DNA from: Phoronis australis
Taxonomy: Eukaryota > Phoronida > Phoronidae
Reading direction: 5' to 3'
DNA: 64,000 nucleotides
NCBI GenBank assembly: GCA_002633005.1
Contig: NMRA01000241.1
Location: 422,406 to 486,405, forward strand
Within the stretch, counting starts at the first letter, position 1. Every line of letters begins with the position of its first letter. Below are positions 13,044 through 25,707 of the stretch, piece after piece. The notes beneath the pieces are model-generated. The model made no database searches, had not been told where the DNA came from, and saw nothing but the letters and a program-made list of their open reading frames with translations. Both the position numbers and the translations under genes were made by a program.

Positions 13044-13373
13044 ATGGCGCAGCGACGTCAGTGGTTCGTCTGCAGAGTGAATGCCGCTACATTGCGGTGC
13101 ATCGTTCCCGCTTGTCCAAACTATGAAGCTGCGAAGAAAGTGGGTGTATTGTTTTTTCGACTTCCTCGAGAGCCCGAAATGCTTAGGAAGTGGCTCGCGG
13201 TAGTGAAGAATGAAAGGTAGGCTGTTGATAGCAAGTATGAGGCCGTGAAACATCTCCGTGTCAGTGGCCGGCATTTCGTCGACAGTCTCTCTGATGAATT
13301 CCGGCTTACCAAAGAACTATCCGTACGTTCCGTTGCCTGTGCATGTTCACGGCGCCTCTCTAGTATTTCTTGA
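13044..13373 (+). pseudogene. THAP zinc-finger domain with an in-frame stop
   Basis: From an ATG at 13044 the frame has 58 codons up to a TAG at 13218-13220, then stays readable to a TGA at 13371-13373. Residues 19-24 give C-x4-C (CIVPAC). They are followed by GVLFFRLPREPEMLRKWL, the Phe/Pro/Trp core of a THAP domain. After the stop, VSGRHF stands where V-C-x-K/R-H-F is expected, so the third zinc ligand Cys is Ser. The stop and the lost ligand both point to a dead copy. THAP domains bind transposon ends or promoters; here it would be the DNA-binding part of a transposase. Confidence 0.75.
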
Positions 13374-14007
13374 TCAGTGTATTCCGGTTCGAACTGATAG
13401 CCTGTGAAACCTAACGATCTGACCCGTGAAGTCTTCATCGCCTGAGCTCTTGACTAAGTCGAGATTGGCACGGGGCGAGTTGCCGCTTATTTGTAGACGT
13501 TTATTATCCTGCGTTCTGTTTCAAAATGAATTATTCTCATCCTAACCGAAACAAAGTCTGTCTCATTAGATACAGTTTGTAATGCCTTGGAGTGCTCGTG
13601 AGTGCAAATGTTTTGAGAAGCTAGCAATGAATAAACCACTGCGTTACCGGCTTTTGATGCCGGCAACAAAGGTAATTGACTGGGCACCTAGGCCGTGTGG
13701 GTGCATGCTAATTCAGTGTTTGCTGACAGAAAGCTGTTGTGAAATAATTACTCGATTTTATATGCTATGGTCACATATTAGGGGAGTCTTTAGTTAGAAA
13801 TGCAAATACCTTATTCAGATCATTGTTACTGTACAACCTTTGCCCTTATCAGATGATCTGTGGAAGGGGAACCTAACATTGCGGGCCCNCCCCGACAAGT
13901 AAATTTCAGTTTCATGGCTAATTCACATAAATATTTACGTGCACATTGTGACTGGAGGTTAAGTTTCCAACTCAGGCAGGTTTATGTTCGTGCCAGTCCC
14001 GGCAGCT

Positions 14008-14102
14008 GCGACGGGCCTGATCGGGTTTCGAGCCACTGGCCGGGATAGCGAGTCACGCCGACCGCGACGGGCCTGATTGGGTTCCGAGCCACTGGCTGGG
14101 AT
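14008..14102. repeat. 56-bp tandem duplication
   Basis: Two partial copies of a GC-rich 56-bp unit starting GCGACGGGCCTGAT (14008 and 14064), each running to GAGCCACTGG. It lies inside the TTAA-flanked element. Confidence 0.8.
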
Positions 14103-14599
14103 GATAACAAGCGTTTTGTGTGTTTAGAACTCAAAAAATCACAAGTATAACCTCACAGATCTAGGTTCTCCTGTCTGTATTTCACGGAAGAATACTTCGA
14201 ATTTATAGATCTATGAACAGACCCCAAACTCCTCAGTGCTGATACGGACCTTGGTAAATTGGCCTGTCGAACTTTGTAGGCTACGGTGTGTCCAAATACC
14301 AGTAAATCTGTAACAGCGAAATAAAACTACACGTTGTTATGAGAACTCGGTGTAGTTTTAAGGGTTTTTCATTGAAGTGTGACGATTTATTGGTGTTAAA
14401 CGATGAATTCAAGCGTTAAGCTCACACCAGTAACTGCTGAACAGACTGCGTGTGAAACCAATTGCGTCATTGGATAATTTCAACACCTCCGTCTGCCGTC
14501 AGGTGTCAGGTAACGCAACCGAACGTGCCATTGTCGAGTAGAACTACTCAATCTAAATTGATACAAAACAGGTTTTTTTTGGGTGGCAATCTCCTTTAA

Positions 14600-15104
14600 G
14601 CTGTTTACTAGTCCAGATTCCTGAAACTTTTCACATGCAAGTCCTTGTGAACTTGTGGACATCTGTGTTGTAATATTACATCAAATGTTTCATACCATAG
14701 TTGGATGTTCAGTAAATGTTGACTAGTGAATATTTTGAATTCAGGTGGCAAATTATAAAAACCTGTTTTTGTAACTGTTTGGCAAGGCACAAAGGATCCT
14801 AATTGAGAGCATATTTATGTGTCTGGACAAGCCCTGTTTGAGACTGAGGTCAGTGGGTCATGAGTTGACCTAATACTGCACCATCTGCCAAGAAATTATC
14901 TCAGTGACAAAAAGTGTGATTGAAATTTTTACACAAAATCATGTTTGATTTGCAGTTAGTTCTCTCAAGACGTTTTTACCTGGCGAAATGTTTTTGCCAA
15001 GTATGTTGCTCTTGAACACTAATTTTTTTCTTTTTCTTTTTTGTTCACACTGTACAGGTCACATTTTTTATCCAGTTCGCCCTAAATCCACACACAACCT
15101 CTGG
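14600..15104. other. No gene seen
   Basis: Intergenic sequence between the TTAA element and a hAT-type MITE. Nothing recognisable. Confidence 0.55.
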
Positions 15105-15112
15105 TTTCGGAA

Positions 15113-15510
15113 CAGGCCTTTATGCAGCGTACGTCCTGGGCGTCTAAATGGACGCCCTAGCACTAATATGGATGCCATGGATGCCCAATGTATCATTTGA
15201 AGCCCACTATCAATAGGACACACACATTGTAATGATTACTAGGAAGCCTATACAGACTCACAGTGGTGGCTCTTTTTTCAAAGCAGGAAGAAATATACAA
15301 TGTATATACAAAGTATATACAGTGTTGCTATGCTTACACTTGGTTGATAGCATTGTAAAAACCTTGGTCTATGCAATTGTTGGTAAAAAAATCTGTGTGT
15401 TTGGGGGGATTTCTGGGGGTGGGGGGTTACGCGTCGGAATCATGGACGCCCTGGAATATTGGGAACCCCATTTTGGACACCCTATTTTTGAAATCCTGGA
15501 TGAAGGCCTG
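15113..15510 (+). mobile_element. hAT-type MITE, copy A
   Basis: The 398-bp element has inverted ends (CAGGCCTTTATGCAG and, reversed, CAGGCCTTCATCCAG). It is flanked by a perfect 8-bp direct repeat, TTTCGGAA, at 15105-15112 and 15511-15518. CAGG termini with 8-bp duplications indicate hAT. It has no coding capacity. A second copy in inverse orientation lies at 36132-36618, sharing the poly-G tract, the TTACGCGTCGGAATCATGGA motif and the ATATACAATGTATATAC stretch. Confidence 0.92.
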
Positions 15511-15639
15511 TTTCGGAATAGCTAGAACCCTATTGTTTTTCGTAATGACCAAATTCAACTTGAAGATGGCAGGCATGGCAGCCATTTTGTTTTCGATTTC
15601 CGATTCAAATGCTCATAGATGCTGTAATTTTTGATGGAC

Positions 15640-16250
15640 ACCGCTGAAAAACATGCCAGGGTTTATTCTGAACAGGAAGAAGAAATGGCGTAAATTTTTG
15701 CATGTGAATACTTCAAGGTGTTTTCTTTCAAATGAAATGAGCTGTAACAATTTTTCTCTCAGAATTACCATTTTTAAGTTATTTGACAAAATGTTTTGAA
15801 AATTTTCCAAAGTTACGATTCAAATGCTCATAGAGGCCACAATTGTTTTGCGTACTCAGCTTAAAATAAGCACAATTATTATACCAGACGGGTACTACCT
15901 ATGTACTTTAAATCATTTACTTTCGGTTAAAGATGGCAGAAGTATCAACCATTGCTTTTGGGCACCTCAATTTCAGGACATTGTAGAACCAATTTCTTTG
16001 AAATTTTTCATGTTTCCTGTAAGTGGCTATTATTGAGAGCTGCTTATCTGGAAGTTGTTTTCAAAATGGCGATTATGATAAATTTCCATCGTTTTCAATC
16101 GTGTTAGGGTTCCACTTTGAACAGGGAGAGCAAATGACATGAGTTTTTGCATGTGGATACTTAAAGGTATACTGTTTCAAATGAACTCTTAACAATTTTT
16201 TCCTCAAAAATACCGTTTTTGAATTATTTGACTTTTTTACATTTTTTTGA
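15640..16250. repeat. Diverged tandem duplication, ~430 bp apart
   Basis: The segment 15650-15790 is repeated with divergence at 16095-16245. Both share AACAGG(G/A)AGA, TTTTTGCATGTG(A/G)ATACTT, a TTTCAAATGAA stretch and an AACAATTTTT run. It is probably an old local duplication; no gene is visible in it. Confidence 0.6.
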
Positions 16251-16720
16251 AATATTTGTGGAATTCTGTGCTCTGTTAGATAGAGTTCTGAACGGGTTTT
16301 CCAATTCTTCACTACATGTCTTGTTTTTGAATTACTGTTGGAAAAAAGATTGGGATTTTTTGATAACGCTGTTCCTTTGTTGACTGATTTTGCTTTTGTT
16401 GGTTTACATTCTATTGAACAGGGGCCAGGTCCACTAAAACTGACTAATAGCTAAGACAAATCTTAAATTTTAGTAAATTTTAAAATAAAAGTTAAATTTG
16501 TCTCAAAACCATTTCAAGAAAGAGATCTTAAGTTTGACTTAATTGTTTGTCATAAGTTTTTAATATATTTCGTACTCATTCCTGACATCTTCATTCGTCG
16601 TATGATTGTCGTCATCTCCATTGTCTTTTCAGTCACTTTAATCACCAAGTGTCGCTCCTGCAACCTCTTTCATGTTATTTTTCACTTCACCATATATTGT
16701 CTTCCGTCTTACTTCACTGT

Positions 16721-17188
16721 AGGGCCTTTCATACTTACGTCGACCCGTTGATGGTTTGGGGATTTGCGGTCAGTATGAACGTTTTACTCCGCAGTTAACA
16801 GCTCCAATTAACATCGTAGTAGTAAGAGGTGGATTTTAGACCGCAGCGTCGACGCTGCAGTGCAGTATGAACACTTAACTCCGGTCCAATTGAAGTTATT
16901 GCCAGGTGCCACTGTTATCGACAACAGTTACAAGGTAGTGCCATCACTAATATCTACTTATATTTTGCTCTAATAATAACCAATTGATTTAAAAATAAGT
17001 TTAATGAAACATTGAAAAAAATCTTAGCGTGCAACACTATCTTGCGATAACTTCGATGACGACAACGGCACACAACCGCTTACTTTGATGTTCATTAACT
17101 ACCGAAGCCAGTATGAACGGTCCAGATAACTGCGCTGTTTACGTCAACGCTCCACTGAGACCGGAGTTAAGTCAATATGAAAGGGCCT
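16721..17188. mobile_element. MITE with 3-bp target duplication, copy A
   Basis: The 468-bp element has ends AGGGCCTTTCATAC and, reversed, AGGCCCTTTCATAT. It is flanked by TGT on both sides (16718-16720, 17189-17191). The same family is at 49765-50273 in the opposite orientation, flanked by ATA. It is rich in internal inverted words (AGTATGAACG, TTAACTCCGG) and has no coding sequence. A 3-bp duplication suggests PIF/Harbinger-like mobilisation, but the superfamily is not proven. Confidence 0.85.
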
Positions 17189-17191
17189 TGT

Positions 17192-20100
17192 GAGACTTAA
17201 AACAAGATTTTAAAGGCTTGAGTGACTTGTGCAATGTTAAGTCACCTTACAGGCTGTCAGTACACACTCTAATAAAAGTGATTAGCTTAAGGGGTGACAG
17301 AATTTTGTGCCCTTATTACCCTCCCCCCTGAGTTTGGTTGATTTCTTGGCAGCCATTCATTGATAATCAATGTTTATAATCATGAATTTATATGCAAAGA
17401 GCTTTTATAATCAATATCATGATGACATGTTGGAGCATTTGATTTATGAGGTATGCTTTGGAATAATCACAATATAAGCCTGATAAGAGTGAAGGTGGAT
17501 AAATGTGGTGTTCCTACAGTTTCTTGTGGTAGTGGATGTGTTCACGACATGAGTAGTGCTGTTTAACATGCAAGTATGCTAAACAAATGCCAGTTGTGTT
17601 CAATCATTACTTTACATATGTGAAAACAAAAATTCTGTAAGTGCATAACCCTGCACTTTTGCTGTACCTAGCTGGCTCACACAGTTCACATCAATACATC
17701 ATGCAGTGCCCCCAGCACCATATGATAGTACTTCCTTAAAATGGCCCTTAGTCAACTTACAGAACACTTAATACTCAATACACTTCTAAATAGTTTCGCC
17801 AAATGATTATGTAGTTAAGTGATTGTCCAGCAAAGTGCAGTAAGTAACATAAAGACTGCCCAATATTGGTACCAAGAATAAATCACTTGACCCTAGGCAA
17901 GACTATCAGTCCACCAGTAGCAGTCTTCCATGGTTACATCCTTCTTCTCCATGGTTGTTATATAACTGTTTACCCAGTGATAATGTTGCATCACATGAAT
18001 CATAGTGAATAGTGGTGGCTAAAGGCCCTTTCCCTATACAGTTAACAGATGTTAACTATATGGTTATCCCCCTAAAGTTAAGCATTAGTGATGTAACTGG
18101 TGAAGTTTTCGTTGAGAAAGGTCTAAAATCAATCACAGTCTCTTATACTAGGTTACAATAAATTTATTCTTGAAAAGAACCATTCTAATTATAGCAGTTT
18201 TAAGATCCAAACCCTGTCCTGGTTGACAGGCGAAATAACGGGCTGCGCACGTGACTAAGTGGATGACGTGTTTTTTCTATGTATGGCAGGAGTAAACTCG
18301 AATCGCTCACTGATTTACGCACAAAGTTGATTTTCAAGGCTTTATGCAAAGTTAGTCATTGAATACGTAATCAAAAGTACACCCATTCTTTCTCATGAAG
18401 TTAAGCACTGCATCTTTCTAGTGCACCAGTATACATCATTCGGTCTGGGCGCATTTTTTGACAGAAGGTTGTTATTCGTTCGAGTTGCAACGGAACAGCG
18501 CAAACAAATGAAGGAAGTTTGCCCTTAGTTTCATCTGGTTTGCATGTTCAACGGTTCGTGAAGCTAGTCATAGAATTTTTGTGGGTATTTTGTCAAAGCT
18601 GTGTATTTTCCCAGTCCTATTGCAAACTGGCTACTGTGTGGAGTATACTAGAGAGTGCCAATTCAACTGGCTACTGTGTGGAGTATACTAGAGAGTGCCA
18701 ATTCAACCTCTGCGTTAGCAACTAGCCTTAGTGCTACAGCAAATCCTTTAAACTTCGGGTCTATGTACTTCATTGTCAAAGGTTAAGTGTCCATGTACTG
18801 GTAATTAGTGTTGGATGCAACATATCTCAACACTCGCCACGCCACGGGGATTCGGTATGAGGTCACCCTGACATCACAGAACAGGGAAATATTCTCCCCA
18901 AAACATGGCTTCCAGTATTTGCCGATCATCATTGTGGTTGTTTATGGTAAAAATAGATGGCAATAGTCTCTTAATCTCGAGTAATGTCTGAATATTTATT
19001 CAACTAAAACAACAGATAATGTTTACCAATCAGAAATGTTAAAATTCTTCGTTCAGCCGTAGTTTTTGTCGAGGTTGTCTTGAAACAGGCTGTCTTTGTC
19101 TTGGCCAAATCCATCCAAGCTGTCATTTTTTAAAACTGGACGTCCAACTGACGGCTGCTAGATGAGTCCCTACTGCGGAGCCATAGGGAAAGTTATATCT
19201 CCAGGACTGCTGGGCTATCAGGATATAACAAGTCTTTACGTGACTGTTGGGCTATCTAGATGCTGTGCGTGGACAAAAATTAGTGATATCTGTGCATGGG
19301 ACCATTGACAAAAGTCGTCCATTTCTAGTAGAAATTAGTGCTTATGTTTAGGGACTCACCCTCATTCTAGAAAAAGATGGCTATGGGTCAGTTGAGCCAC
19401 GGAGCTCCAGATGTGTAGGCCTGGAGCACCTATGGGTCCTTTAGTATTTTGCGTTGTTTTTAGATTTGATTTTTGGGAGTTGTCATTTTAATGCGTGTGA
19501 TTTTGTCTGTTACTTTGCAACATTCCTTGAAGATTGACCTATCATAAGCTCCGCCCCTTTGCGAAAAGTCAGGTGACATCCAACAAACAAGATGTGAGAG
19601 CAAATACACTGTCGCTAAACGACATTCCTGGTGGAATCGATGAGTGTTTTTTGCCCAATCCAAGAATGCTTCAGGCGATGCTTTTAAGCAGAGAATCCTA
19701 CGTTCATAATCATAAATGTGGGAATTTTTAAAGGTGATGATAAAAAATAAGTGTTCGAGGAAAAATATATCAGAGCCAGCGAAAATCCGAAGAACCCTAC
19801 ACGGGGTTCACCTTCACCTGACAAATGACAAGGCCACTGATGCGATATGTTTATGAAAAGCTGGGTATGTACCTTAAAGTCGAATTATCCGTACTACACC
19901 ATAGATTTCAGGATCTTTCGAATAAGATTAGTGAAGATTCACCGATATTTCTGTTCTGTCTGCTAATTTATTCTGCCTAATGAAAAGGAGGTCACAACTG
20001 GTGGGACTCTGCGAGTAAAGTAGTAAGTCGAGTCGATAGCATTGTTTACGCTTTTCTAATCTTTGAACGAAATGTTTTGATTAAAAAACTCAACTTCATA

Positions 20101-21557
20101 GCTCAAGTACACACTCATCTTTCCTAGGCACGCAGTTAGCTCCGGTTGATGTAGGTTTGTGTCCAAGTCAATTTAATGCAGGGCCGTTACTGCACCATTA
20201 AGACATTTAACTTAGGCCTACCTTCCAATGAACTTTGCATTTTTATGCTCATTAATTCTTTTTGAAAGCTTCATAAATCTAAATATCATGCTTGTACAAC
20301 TTCAAAATGAGCTCTCTCTAACTCTACAGGCGAAGCGTATACTAGAAGTTCTCATGAAAAAGTAACTCAGCTGTTTATTCTTTCGTGACAACAGCTTGAA
20401 CAAGGCTTTGAGTTCAGTAATCCTGTGCGATCGACTCTCAATTTTGGAGAGAAGTTCAGTTGAACGCCAGCCTACGAGTATATGAATAACAAAAAATGTA
20501 CCTCTGCTACGAAACAAAACGATGTCCATTTGGTCAAAGTAAATGAAAAATAATAAAAATGTCCTGATTAAGAACAACAATTTTCAGGGACTACAACCGC
20601 TAGATGTATTGCCTCCAGCAGGTGCCGAGACAAAGGTGGCAAGACGAGTGAAACTGTGATAAGCCTACACTATAGCCACCACACTGAAAAGTGTGTATCT
20701 TGGAACAAATATATTTTGTGTTTAACGTTCGAGTAATCAAGCGACATTGCCAAGTTGAGCTGCTCGTGTGTCTGTTCACATAGTTTGATCCATACTGACC
20801 ATAATTTACACCTTTCGACATCACTTTTTGGCTTAGGAGATGCCCAAAAATAACTGGATATTCTTCTTTAGCTAACACACAACAACAACACCTTTTCACG
20901 TACCATTCTTATGGCACAATTTCTTAAGCTATAGACTACAATAATTTTTACATGTCAACGTGTTGTTTTTCGGGTACAATAGCAGCTTGGAAACACAGAT
21001 GAAGGTGTGTCAAGAAGGCTGCATTCTGATTGGTCAGTTAAGCCGTAGGTCATGATCCTGGTGATAGGTCAATTAGCAATTGATCTGAATAGCTAACTGT
21101 ATTTCAATTTAACCAGTTGTAAATTATAAATGCTCTGTTGGGTTTTGAATTTTGACTATACAATTTGCTAATGTTGTCGTTATGGTCACTTACATAATTA
21201 GTTTTTACATTCTGCTGTGCATTGGCTGCATGGTTGATTCACAGTTCGAAGGCACTCGTTGGCTTGAGTGAAGCAATCACTGTGTGCCAATGAATGATGC
21301 AGAGGGAGGAGGGGGGGGGGAGTAATTTTGGGGTAGATTGTCAGCACCATTCCCTGAAAAGTGTTAATAAATTATGTGAAATTCCACTCATCAGTCACAA
21401 AAAATCCCAATGTTTGAAAATCTCAGCTCCAAAACACTAGTTTTGGCTACTTGAGTAATTGCGACTGGGGGGTGCATTGGTGGTGACGGGCACCGAGACC
21501 AAATAATCTCATAGAAGGCACCGGCACCTTTCCATCCAGGTTAACGAGGGCCCCCGA
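17192..21557. other. No gene seen
   Basis: More than 4 kb of non-coding DNA. It contains a 40-bp duplication (18625-18704) and otherwise only short open frames without motifs. The frame 19460-19663 (minus) and the frames near 20302-20899 (minus) show no conserved domain. Confidence 0.5.
18625..18704. repeat. 40-bp tandem duplication
   Basis: Two identical adjacent copies of a 40-bp unit starting AACTGGCTACTGTGTGGAGT. Confidence 0.95.
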
Positions 21558-21561
21558 GATA

Positions 21562-23477
21562 CGGTAAAGTGCGTGATTTTCGGACACTGAAAATTAATTC
21601 CAATAGAAAAAATTCATTCTTGGACGAATCTCGCGAAACATCATTTCTGTGGTGTCCGAATTTGGCGGACCTCCAAATTTGGGTTTCCGCTAGTGTCCGA
21701 ATTTCGTGGGTGTACATTATTTCGATGAGCGGTCGTAGTATCAACATTGCTGGCTCGGTCATTTGATAGCAGTATAATTGCAGGTAAATAAGACTCAAAT
21801 GGTCTGAGCGATTAATTTTTGAAAATCTGGCTTTCCCAATATGAAATGTGCACCGTCGACGCACAAAGACCGTTCCCAACAAGTGTTGGTTTTTCTTTTC
21901 AAAGATGCTCTTTCTCAATATGAAATAATCGGCTTGCATTGCCGATGCTCAAAAACCGTTCTCAGCAAGTGACGGAATCTTTTCAAAACTGCGCTATCTC
22001 ACTTGAAATATCGGCCGGGCTGCGTTGTGAAGAGTCTTCCTGGTGACAAATATGGGCTTTTCAATGAGTGGGTCTGGTTTGCGTTGTTGACGCACATGAA
22101 ACGTTACAGACAACCGATTTTCTTTTGTAAGAATGCGTTTTCTCATCCGAGTTTGCGCTGTCAACGCATGGTTTCCCAATGAAAAGCTGGACTTGCGTAT
22201 TCGGTGCACAAAGAGGGTTCCCGACCATCAAAACATGCGCTTTCTCAATTTTAACGAATTTTCCATTAAACGTAACAGTAATGGATGTGGGAACGAGTTC
22301 AATGGAGAAAGTGACGAACAATGACAAGAACATAGAATATATTTGTGTTTGTTAAATGTATCCATGCATTGTCTGCTGGTTACAAACCGAAATGCAAGTT
22401 AACTCGGACACGTTTATTTCCATATTATCTGAAAGCTCAGTTTCAACATAAAAACTTCGATTGAACAATTACCCAAAATAGATTACAAAGACAGCACACG
22501 ATCACACTATCTTCTTTAGCGAGATTCTTGCATCTGCGATGCTTAGAGAGCAACAGACAATTTGTAAGGCTAGTGAAACGTGGTTACGTGGATGTACATT
22601 AGTTTTTGATATGTGTTATAGCACACCGGCGCTTACACAACATAGGTCAGGGATGCAATGTCTCTGTAACAATTGCGTGTGCGCCGCGCCCCTTTCTGAT
22701 TGCTGGGCCTTGCACTTTTTTTTTGATTTTTAACCAGCTTTACTTTGGCTCAGTCTCATTCGGCTGCTGCTGTTCACTATCTACACTACTTTGAACGCGC
22801 CATACCTACGGACAGACTTAGCTGTGGCGTATTGTGAATGGAGGCCTAAACAAAAAATATTTCTCATCACGTCAAGAATAAAATCCGGACACGTCGTCGG
22901 GAGATTTTAGCCACTAACAAGGGCATTTGCAAAGGCCAGGACGTTTTAGAAATAAAAACGTTTCGTAAACACGCAAGTTGATGTCAGGCATGCAAGTTCA
23001 ATGTCACAGTCGGAAGTCGAACAACACGGTCTAATTGAACCAGAGCAAATGTTACGCTACAACGAAAAACTGCAGCCTTCGGTGTATTTCCCATTTGTAT
23101 TTTCATCAGAAATTTTCGTCATGCGGGACTCGGTGACTCTTTTCATAGCTAAAGCGCCAAACACAAGCTAAGCGCAAGACAATTGAGTAACGGTCATGAC
23201 ATCGTCAAGACAAGGTAAAAATTACAAAGTAATCGTCCGTTGAACGCTTTAGTGACACAGGAGTTGCGTCGAACCCAAATTAGCGTTTCTAAAATTTTCC
23301 TTGTCCGAAAGTCGCGGACAAAAATCCGACGTTTATGACATTGTCCGAAATTCGAAGATCATTGAAAAACAGTTTTTGGACCTTGTACGAATTTCGTGGA
23401 CTATGAAAAACTCATTTTGGAAATATTTATTCTTGGTCGAAAATGGCGGGCCGTCCGAAAATCACGCGACTTTACCG
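21562..23477. mobile_element. TA-flanked non-autonomous DNA element with subterminal repeats
   Basis: The ends are inverted: CGGTAAAGTGCGTGATTTTC on the left and CGGTAAAGTCGCGTGATTTT on the reverse complement of the right. TA stands on both sides (21560-21561, 23478-23479), as for Tc1/mariner-type insertions. Inside both ends the word GTCCGAA(A/T)TTCG is repeated several times. The body holds a diverged tandem array (21820-22260). No transposase is visible. Superfamily assignment rests only on the TA flanks. Confidence 0.75.
21820..22260. repeat. Diverged ~75-bp tandem array
   Basis: About five to six degenerate copies, each with a GC(G/T)(C/T)TTTCTCAAT-ATGAAA part, a CTTGCGTTGxTGACGCAC-like part and a CCGTTCCC(A/G)ACAAG part. 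It lies inside the TA-flanked element and is not coding. Confidence 0.6.
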
Positions 23478-23479
23478 TA

Positions 23480-24423
23480 CCACTTCCTCATTGTGTGGTA
23501 TCAGACACGAATTAGTACATTGATGTTGGCTCTATGTGTGGCTGTGGTCCATGTCTACAAATATACATATAATATTGCACAACATATTAATCCCATAAGG
23601 CTTTATCCTGTCACTAGAAGCACAATGATCTAAAGATTGTTAGGAATAGATGTTGGATTTTGTACAACCCATGCTACCAAAGTATTGTCTGGTTTACAAC
23701 TGGGCTGTATTATGGTACCTTTTGAACATTGGACAGTTAGGGACAGTCATAGCACCCCCCTTTTAGTTTTGTGCACGTTATTGCTTTTACACTTTTCCTG
23801 CTTAAATGGCTTGACAGATTTCTGATGCACCTTCATGACAGGAACATATGGCCGAAATACATCTGTAATGGTGGTAGAAAAATGCATTGAACGACTTACC
23901 TACGATAAAAATACTACAGTTTGGGACAGTGAAGAATTGATGTTTGCTCCAGGTTGGAGCTTGTACCAAATTCTAGAAATGGGAAATATTGGTCATCCCA
24001 GAATTACGAAAGAAAAAATGAAAAATTACCTATACTCACTTCAGTTGCGTTTAGGCAACTATCTTTGATGATTTTATCTCAGACTTTGTTGATTTGGTCG
24101 GCAAGAATGTTTGAGTCCAAGATTTGACGAAATATGATGTCCCCATCTTTTAAATAAAGAGAATTCCATTTCAACTTGAATTCCGTGTCCAAGATTTTAG
24201 AATCTCTCCCAACAGAAGACTGTTTTCCATAATTGCCCTCAGTTGATTACAAGGGCTAAGACCAATACATTTTGCATCCAGCTCAGACACTAATGTCCTC
24301 AGTGTCGTGATGTTGGCATTTAAACCCCAGATGTGATAATACAAGTTGACCTGTATTATGATGGTGATTTTCATTACAAGTAATATTAATTAGGATAGAA
24401 CACAGTGTCCAGTATTGCATGTC
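23480..24423. other. No gene seen; dispersed repeat piece
   Basis: The segment 23925-24005 (GGACAGTGAAGAATTGATG through GGTCATCCCAGAATTACG) is a diverged relative of 35262-35392, so it belongs to a dispersed repeat. No gene is supported. Confidence 0.5.
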
Positions 24424-25707
24424 AAGAACAGGCCCGTAGCCAGCGTTACGTGGGGGGTGGATCAATTTTCTAGAAGGGCGGACCCTTGATATTTTGCAAA
24501 AGTCGATACTGTAGTCTGAGTAAAGCCTTTTATGCAGCTTAGGGGGAAGAGAAATTTGTATACACACCGATGACTCTCAGCTCTATGTTTCTGAGATGAG
24601 ACGGAATACCAGAAATGAATGCCCGCAAAGAATGAGATTCAAATTCAGATATAATGTAGACCAGAAAGAGGACGTTTTCTTATCACCCCTTCCAAACTTT
24701 CAAATCAGGGGTGATTATGCCTCATTACATACTCAGACGCAAATTTGTGGTCAGAGAATGTCTCAAAAATTTTTATCTGGTTGTATTTTGGCTGAGTTCC
24801 TGGAATTGGGAACATCCCACTGTTACAAAGGTTCAGTACCCCGAAAGTTCACAATTTCGAAGCCTCACTACTTCGAGTGTTCACCACTCTGAAGGTAATA
24901 ATCACTACTCGGAAATTATTTAAAATTTCGGACTCTGCTGTAATTTTTATACTTTTGCATGCAAAAACAACAATTCAGAATTGGATGCACTGAGAGGTGT
25001 ACCTATACCCAAAACAACCCCCAGATTTGATGTGCATGCGCAACTGCCCGCATGTTTTACGAATACGAAAACTGAGTACACACAATGCATTTGTAAAAGA
25101 GTATGATGAAGGTATGTTTATGAATTATCAACCATGATACGTTCATCAAATTTATGTCAAGACCGCATCATTTCACAGCATATCTGAAAAGTTAAGGGCT
25201 GCTGCACCTCAGCCTCACCCACCGAAACCAACCCCAGGGCCGGGTTGTAGGCTACCCTGTCCCTGCCCGTCTGCACAAAGTCGAGAGTCCCATTCATGGC
25301 CGCCGTTTATCACCGCAGCCCTAACCCGGTGCTGTCCATGCTTGAGAATGAGTTGTTAGTTAGATTCAAGAATCACAATTGGCAGTGGTTGGAACTGAAC
25401 TCATTTGAAAACAATTTAGTCATAGTTTTAAGAACTATTCAACTCTTGCACACTCATTAAATAGTTAATAAATGGACACAAATAGGGGTAAGTTACTGGT
25501 TTCATACCACTTAAGGATGCACCCCTCTGTACGCCACGCTGAACTAGCCTCGGAATCGGGAGCTATCTCATAGCCTTAAGTGGCTTCACATGTATAACGC
25601 ACATAATAATAATAATGATTATGTTTTAGCTGCAAAACACCGTTGTAGAAAAGTCAATACAAGTACGATTCACATGACCGGTTTTGTAATTCGTGCCTGT
25701 CAGACAT

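Larger units (their letters stand above)
12917..14595 (+). mobile_element. TTAA-flanked THAP element, Kolobok-like (copy 2)
   Basis: TTAA stands on both sides (12913-12916, 14596-14599). The ends are inverted, AGGAGAATGCCACCCG on the left and AGGAGATTGCCACCCA on the reverse complement of the right. These ends also resemble those of the element at 43121 (AGGCGAAGGCAACC). A THAP domain frame starts 127 bp inside the left end. The remainder holds no recognisable catalytic domain, so it is a decayed or internally deleted copy. One unknown base lies at 13889. Confidence 0.75.
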
